Program-made: the position numbers and the translations under genes
In this document: positions 10,191 through 21,791 of the stretch, in pieces
Numbering within the stretch: the first letter of the stretch is position 1
Layout: each line of letters begins with the position of its first letter
Assembly (NCBI GenBank): GCA_963576725.1
Contig: OY755242.1
Coordinates: 5,870,240 to 5,934,239, forward strand
DNA length: 64,000 bases
Origin: Azorinus chamasolen
Taxonomy: Eukaryota; Mollusca; Bivalvia; Cardiida; Solecurtidae
Direction: 5' to 3'
The notes under the pieces: generated by a model
Databases searched by the model: none
Told to the model about the DNA's origin: nothing
What the model saw: the letters and a program-made list of their open reading frames with translations, nothing else

Positions 10191-12357
10191 GATACATTAA
10201 ACCTAAATTAAGGGCTTGGTATTTAATTTGACAGTGTGTTGTCTTCACAAGTATATCATCTAAAACAGTTCAGTTGTGCGTTATATATCTGCATTACGTT
10301 GCCGTTTACAACTGGACGTTCTACATTATAGAACGACATTACAAGTGAACGCTGAACATTGTTATTTGAATCTCTACATTATACATTTGAATTTCAACTC
10401 GAAGCGCTAGTGCAAATCGACATTCTTCATTTCTCTGTGTTTCATAAAGATGTTCGGTATTCCATAGCGACGCGTTGCCTCACAACCCGGATGTTACAAT
10501 TAATAGTTACAGGGGGATGGCATTTACATTTCCAAATATTTAAAGCTGCTTTATATTCACTGAAGGGTCATAACACAATCATAACGCTGACATGCGTTAC
10601 GACTTCATCGGATGTATGCTAATTTTGTTTTTTATTTTATTCTCAAAACACCTTTAAACCCATGAAATAAGCGCATTGCAAAAAGAATGAGTGACTTTTA
10701 TGACGCTAGGCTGTAAAGTAGGGGCATTTGCATCTTAGAAACAAACACTACTTGCAATTAAAAAGCTATGCAGAGCGATATGGTTTAACATTATTTGAAA
10801 ACAATATCGTTATCTTACATCGTATAGGATTAATAACTGAAAAATTACCAGTGTAACACGAATGAGTCTGTCCTTTTCAAGAAAACATTAAAAAAAGTGA
10901 ACTGATATATCACTTTGATTGATATCTAAATGCATATGGGAAATGTATATAGCAGCAGTTTTATTTTTGTGACCATTGTGACGATACACTGCAGCAATAT
11001 ATAAACTTGTATTGTGCAACATTCTTTCACATTCTTGTCTCGTCATCCCGTCACATCTGGGGGCGGGGCGGGGCGGACGGGTCGGGGCGGACTTGATCCC
11101 CACAGGACCATGTCCTTCGAACGAGATTTTATGAACCGAGGTCCGATGAATCAGTGCTTTACGCTGGATATCTAACAGAAAACAAGAAACGTTCTATCGC
11201 TGATAAGAGTATGGCATGGATTTTCTCTGCCCCCTCCCCCCCCCCCCCCACCACACACACATACTTTACGTACATTTGCACACACGTGGTTTCTACTAAT
11301 GGTGTCGGCCCGGTGAGATTTTGCTTCCGGGTCGTTGTATCCTTGCAAATAGTTCTTTGAAAAAATATGCTTGATTTGACATGTCTTTTGGTTCCTGTGG
11401 GGAGATTAGGCTGTATTTTTGGTTGAAAATGAATTATTTCTGATCTTGACATTGACAGTGTTTATTTCTTTCCATTTCAGGACGTTTTCCCCATTCGGAT
11501 GGATATTAAAAAGGTAGTGCTTGGGTCGGCCATGTTGTTTTGGTAGTGTGTTGTTGGACAGTGATTTTATTCAACAGAGGATAGTGTAAAAAGTATACGG
11601 TGATTGTATAATCAAACTATGCTTAAACAAATGGGAAATGTTCATAGATGAGCACAGTGTGCATCATTAGACTCAAATCTTGTTGTGGTCTAGGCTGCAG
11701 AGCACAAAAGTAAGCCATTTTTACATAGATTATATAGGGCGAAATCTGACCGGGGCGACACCTAATGCATGGTCCTTCGTCCCATACGCAATAATGAAAC
11801 CCTGGGATCCTCACATTATAGACACCTGCATCTCCGAAGACGTGCAGCCGGTTTCATGTGTGTTTTAGAGTAACCTCGCATAAGAGTATAGAGAAATTCA
11901 GTTTGAGACAATGCCTTAAATAAATCCTGGTTTGCACAAACATTTTACCAATGTGTTTGGCAACGGAAAAACTTCAGTACCGTTCAGGTTTGTCAAAAGC
12001 TTGATCGAATTGGAAGTAGGCAAAAATGCACTGATTCCAAATGTAAGCAGACATTATATTTTATAGCGAGAGAAAGATTCGTGTAGACAAGACATTCAAA
12101 TGTCTAGACAATTGACCGAAAGTTTAGAGGGAAAACTTAATCATAGGACCAACTAAATCTGCATAGTTACTGGTGAAATGTTCGATTATACATTCAATAC
12201 AGATTTAGTGTGTGTGTTAAGGTGTAGTAAGGTAACCACAGCCTCCCAGCAAGATGGAATATCTTTTTGAAATCATATCTCAGTTCACACCGACACATGA
12301 TGCACTCGTCCAAATTGCAATATGCGATAAAGCCAATCACATTTTAGTCATCACATT
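10191..12357. other. Unassigned sequence, 2.2 kb
   Basis: No gene is supported. A G+C-rich patch of GGGGCGG repeats lies at 11058-11094, and a C run followed by CACACA at 11231-11270. The reading frame at 10359-10622 has no recognisable domain. This is one of the longest stretches here without a visible MITE. Confidence 0.5.
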
Positions 12358-12565
12358 TAACCCACTCACCCCAGTATGCCGGACGTTCAATGTAATATTA
12401 ATATCGGGTTTGGAGACAGGTGTCAGCTACATGCAGGGTGGACGTCCTGCAGAAAACTTTTCTACGAGTTTGCTGCATGACTTTAACCCTACATTAAGCA
12501 GCCACCTGCCTAAAAGTACATAGATTCTTCTCTACTATAATTCCGGTTAAAACGGGTTTTATGGT
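12358..12565. mobile_element. PG-2 MITE, ends decayed
   Basis: GGACGTTCAATGTAATATTA, TTTGGAGACAGGTGTCAGC and the right part TAAGCAGCCACCTGCCTAAA with TAATTCCGGTTAAAACGGG follow the PG-2 order. Left terminal CAGTAAAAC is lost and the palindrome is diverged. Confidence 0.65.
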
Positions 12566-12714
12566 ACAAAGTGCTTCCTACATTCAAATCAGATCTACAT
12601 TATTCCTTACCCCTTCCCCAGCTTTCAAAAATGAGATTTCCTTAAACTGTCATTGCAATAATTTTCAAGAGTTGGCTGAAGTTGCTAAAAACTTTTGGCC
12701 AAGATGAAAAAAAA

Positions 12715-12866
12715 CCATCTTCCTCCTATTGTATGTTTGTTTTGTCTTTGTGCGTCTCTTGTTTTTTTTTTATAGTTATGTACATTTGCTGTATCCCTGT
12801 GTTGCTGTTCGGGCGACTGTTTGTTCTGTATGTGGTGTTTCCTGCATAACTCATTTTTGTACTTTT
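12715..12866 (+). repeat. E family interspersed repeat, 5'-truncated
   Basis: Runs from CCATCTTCCTCCTATTG through TTTGTTTTGTCTTTGTGCGT to the family's fixed end CATTTTTGTACTTTT. The only E copy on this strand; the six others run the opposite way. The variable start with constant end is what target-primed retrotransposition produces. Confidence 0.65.
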
Positions 12867-12935
12867 GGATCCCGAGGAGACGTCGAATTATTTTGTGTCT
12901 CATCCGGATCCAAGTTGTTTGTAAATGTCAATTAA
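12866..12935. repeat. PB-1-like core fragment
   Basis: TTGGATCCCGAGGAGACGTC and GTCTCATCCGGATCCAAG are the two arms of a PB-1 core, ending GTTGTTTGTAAATG. The terminal repeats are missing. Confidence 0.5.
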
Positions 12936-12937
12936 TA

Positions 12938-13368
12938 CAGTCAGTACACTCTAAACAGAAATTCCACTAGAGAATAATTTAGATACATATCGGCAGATGG
13001 CTGCTTAATCCGTTCCCTCATATTGACGACGTTTGACGACTCTGTAAAAGTCACTTTGTGAAACCATTGTGATAAATAGAGCATTGGCTCCTATAGGAGC
13101 TAATGCTCTCTTTATCACAATGGTTTCAAACTACACAATTCTAAAATAAATATTTTCTCTAGTTAATGCTCCTTTTCGGTAGATTTATTCAAAGAGGCTG
13201 GATCTGAAAATAGCCTATGAGGTAATGGGTTAATGCAGGGTGAAAGGGTCATGCAGAAATCTCATATAGGAGCTTTCTGTATGCCTTTTACGCTGCAGTA
13301 AGCTGTCACCTGTCTCCAAGACCGATCTTTATTTTAAATTGAATGTCCGGTTGAGAGGATTATCACTG
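12938..13368. mobile_element. PG-2 MITE split by a PB-2 insertion
   Basis: TA at 12936-12937 and 13369-13370. The left part ends GGCAGATGGCTGC then TTAA; the right part resumes TTAATGCAGGGTGAAAG and continues through the palindrome to GGTTGAGAGGATTATCACTG. Removing 13009-13233 restores a continuous PG-2 arm. This is a clear nested insertion. Confidence 0.85.
13005..13233 (+). mobile_element. PB-2 MITE nested in PG-2
   Basis: Exact TTAA duplications at 13005-13008 and 13230-13233, inside the TTAA of the PG-2 palindrome arm. Ends TCCGTTCCCTCAT and AGGTAATGGG. Palindrome centre GCATTGGCTCCTATAGGAGC with arms ACCATTGTGATAAATAGAGC. The right third carries AGTTAATGCTCCTTTTCGG, conserved among PB-2 copies. 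Confidence 0.92.
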
Positions 13369-13370
13369 TA

Positions 13371-14182
13371 CGTGGATAAAAAACCACGAAGAGCGAAGAG
13401 GACAACGCCACATAAGACGGACCCAACAACAGCCGTCTGTTCAGGATCTACCTTATTTGCGCATTTACCAGATAGTATCTTTCATGAAAATGACGATGAC
13501 GTTTTAGTGCATTAAATGGCAAAACAACATTTTCTAAAGTGAGCCTTAGTAGTGATGATTGTTCCTCATAATGGCATTGGCTGTGGAAGCATCTTCAAAA
13601 GATCCCTGCTAGAAAGTTCTAAAGTAAGCAGTAATGGAACGAATAGTTACACAACCAAATCACTGTCTTAATGCAGTAAAACAAATTCGATTTATGAAAT
13701 GAATGAACTATTTTCATCTTTCATTAACGATCTCAATAAGGTTTAGTCTCATGATATAGATTGCTTCAAACACTGAACAAATTTCTTTTGATCTGTGTTA
13801 TATTGCGTATAAACAGACTCAACAAAGTAAAGTGTGCTTCAAAAAGAAGTGGACGATCAACTATCTATGCTTCTGGTCCATTTAACTTGTTTTCAGAAAT
13901 AGTTCCTTTATTTACCCATCAAACGTTATATTATACTGTGACCACTGTTCAAAATTGATTTGGAGGGACGATTCTAAAGAGTGGTCACACCACGTGGTTC
14001 GGTGGAGAAATTGTGATTTAAGTATATGAAATACGCCACGTTATCTATGTTTGTGATTGAACGTAATTGGAGTCATTGCAAATAATTTCACTGTCAGGAT
14101 ATAAGCTAGGCCAAGAAAAGACACACCCAATAGCATCTTAAAGGTTCGAAGTTTGATGAAGAATATGGTGTACTTTCTAGTT
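13371..14182. other. Unassigned sequence with F fragment
   Basis: GACGATTCTAAAGAGTGGTC and GGTTCGGTGGAGAAA at about 13968-14011 are one arm of an F hairpin. The reading frame at 13761-13958 has no recognisable domain. Confidence 0.45.
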
Positions 14183-14404
14183 TTAACCTTTTAATACATG
14201 AACATCATGAATATCAGAGTATCTGTATACAGGGAAATGAACACAATATATTTTAACCATGGCAAAACTTAGAGAATCAGAGATAAAATTATATAAACCA
14301 ACAGAGCAGACCCTGATCAGTTAGCTCTTATATGAACCTTATGATCTGTGTCTACCATATTTGCAAATGCGCAGAAAGGCGTATTGATGGGGGTAAAGGG
14401 TTAA
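14183..14404 (+). mobile_element. PB-3a MITE
   Basis: TTAA at 14183-14186 and 14401-14404. The right end reads GGGGGTAAAGGG. The core begins AACAGAGCAGACCCTGATCA, and its palindrome (TTAGCTCTTATATGAACC) is diverged. Confidence 0.75.
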
Positions 14405-14532
14405 ACACTATCCTGGCGGGCGCGACTTGACTCCCAATCGCAAACAACTTTGACCTAGATGAGATGTCAAATAATTCGTCGTCGCATATAGAACCAAGCT
14501 GCTTGAAACGTGGTCAATAAAATCTCATACTT

Positions 14533-14783
14533 TTAACACTTTCCCTGTTCTATAATCAGTCTAAATTTCAATACCTACTGAATATTCGTGTACAAACTAG
14601 TTATAATGAAAATTAATATGGAAGGTGGAACATTGTAGCCATTTTAGAAAATAAATAAACGGATATATCAAATGCCCTCACTAAACAGAGCATATCTTGA
14701 TCAGACGGCTTCTATAAGAGCCGTCTGATCTGGGTCTACTCTGCAGATGCTTGAAAACACGTTTATATAAAGGAAAGGGTTAC
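14533..14783 (+). mobile_element. PB-3b MITE
   Basis: TTAA at 14533-14536 and TTAC at 14780-14783. Left CACTTTCCCTGTTCTATAAT, right AAGGAAAGGG. Palindrome ATCAGACGGCTTCTATAAGA with its complement GCCGTCTGAT. Confidence 0.8.
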
Positions 14784-15642
14784 ACAAATCAGGGCAAGTT
14801 TATTTCAGATCAGACCGTTAGCAGACTGCAGTTTTAGAGCGGGGCGAAGGTTAAGGGACAAAATGAAAGAATAATATGCAAAGTGCATTCGGTACATCTG
14901 CACAAAGCAGACGTCATTGTCTACTAAGACTCCCGTTAATGTATAGTAGACAGCTAATGGTCCCAAAACCATTAGTGCCCTAGCCATATTGCGTGACTAT
15001 AAAGACATGGCAAATTGGTCTAAACAAACATATACCCTACTTACCCTAAGAAGTCGGACAAAAAAACGCAGGCCCGTTATTCAGACTGCTCCTGGAGAGC
15101 CAGTGTGATCAGGGCCTACACTATTTGCCACCTTGTCAGTTTAATATTGAAAGAAAAGTGCAAAATTTGCCTTACTCATAGGATAAACAAATAGTTGGGG
15201 TGATTTGATGTCCGCATACTTAGGGTAATTTGGGGATAAGGGAATACATTGGGATGCTACGTATTTTTTTCCATTTGCTAATGGAACGTTAGAAAACGAA
15301 TGAAAACATATGTGCTATTGATTAACGGAAACGATAAAACTAAACACTGGATGACATATTGCAATATTATCGTCGCTAAAACTAAGTCGCGTAATGACAC
15401 ATTAGTGTATTAATTGTGATGATTGCAAATGTAACACACTACTTTCGCCAAATGATGTAACGCTATACTTTGGCAATTATTTTATATTTTTGCGTTAAAA
15501 GATTAAAACACGTTCAACTATTGCCACGATTGACGGTAGAGATGTGCGCTATATAATTAGAACCTGGTCAATACCTCTTACGAGACCTTCTTATCGTGGT
15601 CTACGCTGTTTGCGAAGGCGTAAAAAGGCGGAATTGACAACT
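14784..15642. other. Unassigned sequence with decayed PB-3 cores
   Basis: TTATTCAGACTGCTCC / GAGCCAGTGTGATCAGGGCC (15077-15120) and GGTCAATACCTCTTACG / CTACGCTGTTTGCG (15566-15615) are worn PB-3 cores. Nothing else is recognised. Confidence 0.4.
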
Positions 15643-15820
15643 GGTTCCATGCTTATAAAGCTTTTAGTTGAGTCTGAGTTTCGTTCGCAAGCTTTTGATT
15701 GGTCAGATTTGAGTTCTCAAGCTTTTGATTGGTCAGATTTGAGCCTTTGGCTCAAATCTGACCAATCAAAAACTTGAGAACAAATTCAGACTCAACTAAA
15801 CGTTTTATAAGCATGGACCC
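15643..15820. repeat. Long palindrome with one duplicated arm segment
   Basis: GGTTCCATGCTTATAAAGC on the left pairs with GTTTTATAAGCATGGACC on the right, and the pairing continues inward through AGTTGAGTCTGAGT and TGATTGGTCAGATTTGAG to a short loop CCTTTGG. A 30-bp segment (TCTCAAGCTTTTGATTGG plus CAGATTTGAG) is present twice in the left arm and once in the right. No terminal transposon signature is visible. Confidence 0.8.
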
Positions 15821-15827
15821 AGAAGTA

Positions 15828-16064
15828 TTAACCCGTTCTCATTCTATGAGTATTCCACATTTCAATACTGATTATTCATGGGTAAAGTAGTTATAATGAA
15901 ATATGGAAGGTGGAACATTGTAGCCATTTTAGGAAGTAAAGACACATATCTATCAAATTCAATTAGCAAACAGAACAGACCCTTATCAGACGGCTCCTAT
16001 AGGAACCGTCTGATCTGGGTCTAATCTGTTTGCTAAAACACGTTTATATTATGGAAAGGGTTAA
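15828..16064 (+). mobile_element. PB-3b MITE, well preserved
   Basis: TTAA at 15828-15831 and 16061-16064. Left CCCGTTCTCATTCTATGAGT, right ATTATGGAAAGGG. The core ATCAGACGGCTCCTATAGGA with complement CCGTCTGATCTGGGTCTAAT is bracketed by GCAAACAG and CTGTTTGC. Confidence 0.85.
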
Positions 16065-16999
16065 TCCTATTTCATTGTTGTCGTTTCATTTCTCAGTTCT
16101 GTTAAACATTGACCATAATGGCGATATATTGCAGCGATATAATTATGCACTTGTATTGTGCAACATTCTTTCATATCAAGTACAGCCGAGGAGGATTAAA
16201 TGGATAATGTCTACTTGCAACACATTTTTAAAAATAAAACAATACATACACCTTGTGTTTATATGCTGACAAAAGCAAGAAACGCTGAAGAAAGTATAGA
16301 TTTTACGCTTTTTTTATATTACCGATGTACTAGTAACTAATCCAGTTGAAATTTAGATTGGTAGCTGTATGAAATAGGATAAAAGTATTTTGTGGTAGGC
16401 CTACAACCAAACTTATATGTATCGACGAAAACATTGAACGTATAATTTCTGTTTGCATTTTTAGTACTTCCAGAGGGACGAAATATCTTACATAGTTATG
16501 AAATGGGTTTGACATATGAAATCTTCATTGATACATTACAATAAACATGTGATACATGATCACACTTCTTTTAAATCTGTTTTAGAATGTTCTAAGGCTT
16601 ACATAAGTAAACCTAAATAGGATTACATTTTAAGTTAACCTTTTTTAAAGTTTTTTAAGGCTTACACAGAAAAACCAAACTATATCACCACTTCAAAATA
16701 ATATTATATAATAACCTTAAAATAAGTATCAGTCCCGCCCGGGGGGGGGGGGGATGAAATATACCTGCAATTCACATTATTAGTGCTGTAGGCGATTTGC
16801 TAAAAGCAATAAAAAACATGAATGGGTGTTCGACAGGTCTTGATATTAAGGCAAAGAGAACAACACTTTCTTAAATATTAATTCAATAAAATAGTACAAT
16901 GATATCATTATTACTGAATACAAAGCTAGAAGAGCACTATGGCAGCTATGTAATTATAAACAATTTATCACTTAAACATAAGTCATATTAGTCAATCTG
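16065..16999. other. Unassigned sequence
   Basis: A G run (about 14 bases at 16741-16754) after GTCCCGCCC. The small reading frames show no domain. No MITE is recognised. Confidence 0.45.
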
Positions 17000-17215
17000 T
17001 TGAATAGTCATGTAATAAATAATGACATCATAATATAATTATTAGCTGAAGTTCTATAATGACATATGAACACGGGATTGTTTGGTATTGGTAGAAACTG
17101 TACAGTCTTATCTATTATAATATCATAAGCAAATAACAGACACTGGCCAGACGGCTCCTTTAGGGACCTTCTGATCTGGGGCTACTCAATTTTCTTGAAA
17201 AAATGTTTATATGAT
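17000..17215 (+). mobile_element. PB-3 MITE, decayed
   Basis: TCATAAGCAAATAACAGACACTGG, the palindrome remnant AGACGGCTCCTTTAGGGACC and GATCTGGGGCTACTCAATTT follow the PB-3 order. The right end is worn (TGATGGAAATG) and the left end is approximate. Confidence 0.5.
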
Positions 17216-17479
17216 GGAAATGTACGTCATAGTGAATCGGTTGGTCTGACCGACGAAAATGGCGTATTTCTCGGGGCTGGAGAATGCCATGTAATGACAA
17301 TATTGTCAATCAGGGCCCTAAGTTAACATTAAGTGAAACAAATACTACCTGCTCAATTTGGATTTGATACAAATTTGATTAGATCTGTTGATTCGATCTA
17401 GCTTTTGATAAACTATTTAACCGATAAATTATTAAACTACATGGATCCTTTAGTGGATATATGTATCAAAGCCGTTTCC

Positions 17480-17588
17480 AAATGCGGGACACTGGTCCGA
17501 AGTTATAACAGTTTTGCTCGAGTCTGAGATCATTCTCAAGCATCTGATTGAAACGTTTCAGACTCAGACTCAACCTCGGACCCTGGTT
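17480..17588. repeat. Fragment related to the 15643 palindrome
   Basis: GGGACACTGGTCCGAAGTTA, TTGCTCGAGTCTGAGATC, TTCTCAAGCATCTGATTG and CAGACTCAACCTCGGACC echo the arm segments of 15643-15820 in the same order, so that palindrome belongs to a small family. Confidence 0.45.
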
Positions 17589-18530
17589 AAAAGTATAAAT
17601 ATGGGTCATGCAGGAAACACCACATACAGAACAAACAGCTGCCCAAACAGCAACACAAGAAAACACAGAAAATATACATAACTACCAAAACACATAAAGA
17701 GACGCACAAAGACAAAACAAACAAACAATAAGGGGGGGGGGGGTATGGAAGTATCGCATTGGAACGGTCAGTGACAAAAGTCACTGTGGATTTAAACCGG
17801 TTTAAGGGCACCGAACCTTACACGTATTCCATCCCCACCTTAAAATACAAACAATGAAAATAAACATATCCCCTCAACCACTGATGTACAACAACCGCGA
17901 TGGCAAATAAAGTGGTAAAATGCATGTAAAACGAAAATATATAAGTGAAACAAACTGTATCCACCTATCGCTAGTGTACTCAATGATTGAGATGCAAACA
18001 GAGTAACTGTAGAAAAGTACTAAAGGGTACGACCAAAACGAAATAGTACAGCGGTTTAATGAACTATTCTAACCTCGATATTATTCGATGGCATATTTCG
18101 CATAATTACACGGCGAATAGCTGTCAGTGAAATGACGTCATGACTGATGTGCAAAGAGAATGTATCGATATATTTTGTTTCCGGTATTTACCGTCATTAC
18201 TTGGAATATCAAACAACCCAGCCATTGTTAATAGTCATAAATGTTACTTAACAGAATTGTCGATGTCAAAAGGTAGAGAAATGCAATGCCATTTCCGACC
18301 AGTTTCGATTATTTAATACAATCCCATTTAGAATTGAATATTGCTTTGAATAGATCTCGAGATTAACGCCAGTAAAATCACGTGATCAACGTTTTGTTTT
18401 TTCTTTTGTATTTCCGGTCGGAACCCGGCATACCGCATACAGCCAATTAAACTCGGCTGATTCCGAGACCAAGGCCGGCAAAATCAAATGATCAGCATCG
18501 TAGGCTATCTCAGACCCGGCATACGCTCAG
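17589..18530 (-). repeat. E family interspersed repeat, longest copy
   Basis: Starts at the family's fixed end AAAAGTATAAATATGGG and extends furthest of the seven copies. It includes the short palindromes CAGTGACAAAAGTCACTG and TTTAAACCGGTTTAA-like (here after GTGGA), and a 12-base G run at 17732-17743 where other copies have about five G. No frame is maintained between copies, so no protein is called. If the fixed end is the 3' end, the element lies on the minus strand. Confidence 0.65.
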
Positions 18531-18535
18531 ATATA

Positions 18536-18739
18536 CAGAATAACCTGTTATAAGCGGCCATCCAAAAGAGGTATAATTATGGGTCTGTAATGTAGGTGCT
18601 AGCTTATTGCAGGACAACAGTAATACAATACGCTCCTTTAGGAGCTGTCTGCATCACTTTTGCCCTGCATTTACCAACCACCTATTTTAAAGACTCTGAT
18701 GTTCAGTAAATGAATGGCCGCTTAAGACAGGGTCTACTG
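18536..18739. mobile_element. PG-1 MITE
   Basis: TA at 18534-18535 and 18740-18741. Left CAGAATAACCTGTTATAAGC, right GCTTAAGACAGGGTCTACTG. The palindrome centres on CGCTCCTTTAGGAGC with a diverged left arm. Confidence 0.8.
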
Positions 18740-18805
18740 TAGTCAGTGAAACTGGCCGATCAAATTCCGAGTTTCTGTTGGGTAATAGTCGATAATTAAT
18801 ACAAG

Positions 18806-19217
18806 CAGTAAACATTTAAAGCGACTACCAAGACAAGAGGTATTATTCTTTGTTTAAAAGACTGGTGGTAATCTACTCATTCCCTCCTATTTTAAGACAC
18901 AACCTCTTTAAATTAATCTACCGAAAAGGAGCATTAACTATAGAAAAGAGGCATTTTAGAATTGTGTAGTTTTGAAACCATTGTGATAAATAGAGCAATT
19001 ACTCCCATAGGAGCAAATGCTCTATTTATCACAATGGATTCAATAAATGAGATTTACAGAGGCACAAAAGGCGTTAGTAGGAGAGAATGGGTTAAAGGAG
19101 GACGAACGTCATGCAGAAAGGTCCGACGACAGCTTTCTGCATCATCTTCGCAAGCAACCGCCCTATTTTATTCTATGTTTTTTTCATTTAGAAGTGGTGT
19201 TAAGATAGGTTCTACTG
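18806..19217. mobile_element. PG-1 MITE split by a PB-2 insertion
   Basis: Left CAGTAAACATTTAAAGCGAC with AAGAGGTATTATTCTTTG and ACTGGTGGTAATCTA; after the PB-2 copy the arm resumes GGAGGACGAACGTCATGCAG, ending GATAGGTTCTACTG. The host TTAA survives on the right only. Confidence 0.75.
18872..19095 (-). mobile_element. PB-2 MITE nested in PG-1
   Basis: Reverse orientation: starts near CTCATTCCCTCCTATTTTAAG and ends GTAGGAGAGAATGGG with TTAA at 19092-19095. Contains CCGAAAAGGAGCATTAACTA and the palindrome AGAGCAATTACTCCCATAGG. The left TTAA is mutated to TCTA. Confidence 0.8.
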
Positions 19218-19454
19218 TTTGCAAATGAAGGTTATATTATATCAAGCAATCCTTAAAGAGGAAGTCCCTACAATGAACGCTTGTTCTCAATAACAAAAGT
19301 TGTCATTACTATCAATATTATGCCACGTAATGACAATATTGCCAATCAAAATAAACCGTTTTCATCGATACTTATTTTTGTTCTATATTGAAATAGTATC
19401 GACCTTGTTCGAACAGTTAATGAAACTAAAACGCAAGCCGAATAAATACATATA

Positions 19455-19658
19455 CAGTAAATACCCTCTAAACCGGAATTCTAGTAGAAAATAAATCCGA
19501 TACTTTTTGGCAGGTGGCTGCTTAATGCAGGGTGAAAGTCATGCAGAAAGCTCCTAGAGGAGCTTTCTGCATGCCTTTCACCCTGCATTAAGCTGCCACC
19601 TGTCTACAAGACCGATATTTATACTAAATTTAACGTCCGGTTTAGAGGGGTTTTACTG
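19455..19658. mobile_element. PG-2 MITE, best palindrome in the family
   Basis: Perfect TA duplication (19453-19454, 19659-19660). Left CAGTAAATACCCTCTAAACC, right GGTTTAGAGGGGTTTTACTG. The palindrome spans about 90 bp around AGCTCCTAGAGGAGCT with arms GGTGGCTGCTTAATGCAGGG, nearly perfect throughout. Intact structure suggests recent movement. Confidence 0.9.
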
Positions 19659-19802
19659 TATTATGCCGAATAACATAAGCAAACACTTACGTCTACGTTT
19701 TCGGGCTGTTAAATCCCCTGTACTTCAATATGTTTGGTTGATGTATACTTACAAGTGATCAATATGCGGCATTAAACATATTGTATAATAGGTGATTCAA
19801 AT

Positions 19803-19985
19803 AAAGTACATGTATGAATCGTGCAGGAAATACCACATACACAACACACAGCCGACCGAACAGCACCACGACAAAAAAAACAACAACAGTAAATGTACAT
19901 GCACATCAAAAGACCCAAAGAGACACACGCAGATATAACAAACAAACAATAGGGGGCAGATGGAAGTAACGCCTTAGAACGGTCA
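19803..19985 (-). repeat. E family fragment
   Basis: Starts at the fixed end AAAGTACATGTATGAATCG and stops near GAACGGTCAGTT, about 180 bp in, giving a short 5'-truncated copy. Confidence 0.6.
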
Positions 19986-20249
19986 GTTCAATATATCGGC
20001 TTCCGAATATGGAAAGTTAAGCATCGTCAATTGAACGATGCCAGTTAACAAATGCACCACAAAATAATATTCACTGTTTAGGAGCTATAATGTGGAATTC
20101 AACGGATGCATAATCCATACCGACCCGGCAGATTGTAAACTTGTAATCTTCAATCAACTTAGTCTCTCTTCTGGATGCAAACCGTTCGACAGTCTCGACG
20201 TATTCGATTTTCTTGTTCAATTCGTCCATAATTATACAATGAAATGAAG

Positions 20250-20422
20250 GTAAACCTTAGCACTTACAGGGCGAGATTCTAGGGTTCCTACAGGAGTCCT
20301 CTCATCAGGGTCTGCATTGTTTGTCATGTTACACTTTTCGTTATAAATTCCCTTAATATTCACCTTAAGCTTGACTTGTTTTGGAGAGGTCCATCCGATC
20401 AATTCAGTGGTATAAGGGTTAA
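20250..20422 (+). mobile_element. PB-4 MITE
   Basis: Right TTAA at 20419-20422 after GGTATAAGGG. Shares TCCTCTCATCAGGGTCTGCA, a CTTTTCGTTATAAATTCCC block and the right end with 36958-37165. The core (GGGTTCCTACAGGAGTCC) is a reduced palindrome. Confidence 0.55.
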
Positions 20423-20871
20423 GTAAATAATTATTCCCATGTCCAACCCTCCGTTGCAATCGGGCTTGTCGAAAGGTATTTTACTCATAAATTGAATTAC
20501 ACCACATCGCCATTTTAACTTCAAATGCACACGCTTTAGAAAGTTTTAAGTATCGAATATTTCCGAGTAACATTTACAGAATTTGTGGAGTAAAATCTAA
20601 ATACCTTTTCTGATTCTTCTTAAGAAAGAAAGTTCACATCCAATAATTATGTCACTGTTCACAGTTTGCCTCTCGATTTAGATATTAATGCATGGTTGAT
20701 TTTCTCTTTGAGTGACAAGATTTGCTATTTTTGCATAAGGTAGTTAATTAACCGGCGTTGGTGCTTCTGATTTTCTCGTCAAAAAGTTTGACAGTTCTAT
20801 TGAAACCGTTACAAATGCCATGCCAGCAAAATCATTTTTATAGCCACGAGATGGTCTGTTTGGAAAATTTA
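20423..20871. other. Unassigned sequence
   Basis: Nothing recognisable; A+T-rich. Confidence 0.4.
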
Positions 20872-21075
20872 CAATATAATCTCTCTAAACCAGACGTTGC
20901 ATTTAGTATAAGTATCCGTCTTGGAGACAGGTAGCAGCTTAATGCAGGGTGAAATTCATGCCGAAAGCTCCTCTAGGAGCTTTCATCATGACCTTCACCC
21001 TGCATTAAGCAACCAGCAGACTAAAGGTATCTATTTTTGTCCTGACTAGAATTCCGCTTTAGACGGGCTTTACTG
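20872..21075. mobile_element. PG-2 MITE
   Basis: TA at 20870-20871 and 21076-21077. Left CAATATAATCTCTCTAAACC, right GCTTTAGACGGGCTTTACTG. Palindrome centre AAGCTCCTCTAGGAGCTTT with arms AGCTTAATGCAGGGTGAA. Confidence 0.85.
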
Positions 21076-21077
21076 TA

Positions 21078-21576
21078 TTCATACAAACATGCGAATGAGG
21101 ACAAATCACTGTATTTTCTGAAATGGGTCAGAAAAATACATATACTCATCACATGAAAACCATGATATTTACAAAATATCACAGAAACACTATCACCATT
21201 GACAATTCTACAATAGTATATTGAGCAATACTGAATAGAATGTACCATTCACCTGACTACACAATCTAAATTACTCTCCCAATCAGTTTAGAGAACTGAT
21301 ACTGCAAATGTATCTTAAGTCAACTCTATCCATAGTCCGTTACAATAAAGCTTTCAAATTAGTATCACCGTCGTTCGGTTAAGCCTGGTGGCTGTGTAAC
21401 CCTTTACTCAAAGAATATTCAAGTACGAATAAACGACTTTATGAGTACTAATTATATTAATATGTAATCATAGCACATGGAGACAGGATGTTTTGGCCAT
21501 GACAGATACTGTAAAGTCATCAGCAAACAGAGCAGCAACAGTTAAGTACTGAATTATTAACATTAGCATTGTTGTT
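21078..21576. other. Unassigned sequence
   Basis: No supported gene. An isolated AAGCAAACAGAGCAG (about 21523) marks a lost PB-3 core. Confidence 0.4.
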
Positions 21577-21791
21577 CAGTACAACCTCTCTATAACGGTC
21601 ACTAAATTGCGTTAATTAGTTGGTATTTAGTTGGTATTTAGGGCAGGTGGCTGCTTAAAGCAAGGTGAAAGTAAAACAGAACGCTCCTATAGGAGCGTTC
21701 TGTTTTACTCTCACCTTGCTTTAAACAGCCATCTGTCTTAAACACATAATACTTGATGTAATTTAGTGGCCGTTACAGATAGGTCTTACTG
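21577..21791. mobile_element. PG-3 MITE with 90-bp palindrome
   Basis: Left CAGTACAACCTCTCTATAAC, right GTTACAGATAGGTCTTACTG then TA. The palindrome runs from GGCAGGTGGCTGCTTAAAGC to its complement around CAGAACGCTCCTATAGGAGC, with only a few mismatches. Its arm (AAGCAAGGTGAAAGTAAAAC) differs from PG-2. Confidence 0.88.

Noticed and set aside
11050..11100. GGGGCGG repeats as a GC-box promoter
   Set aside because: Looks like simple-sequence expansion; no other promoter motif or transcript-like frame nearby.
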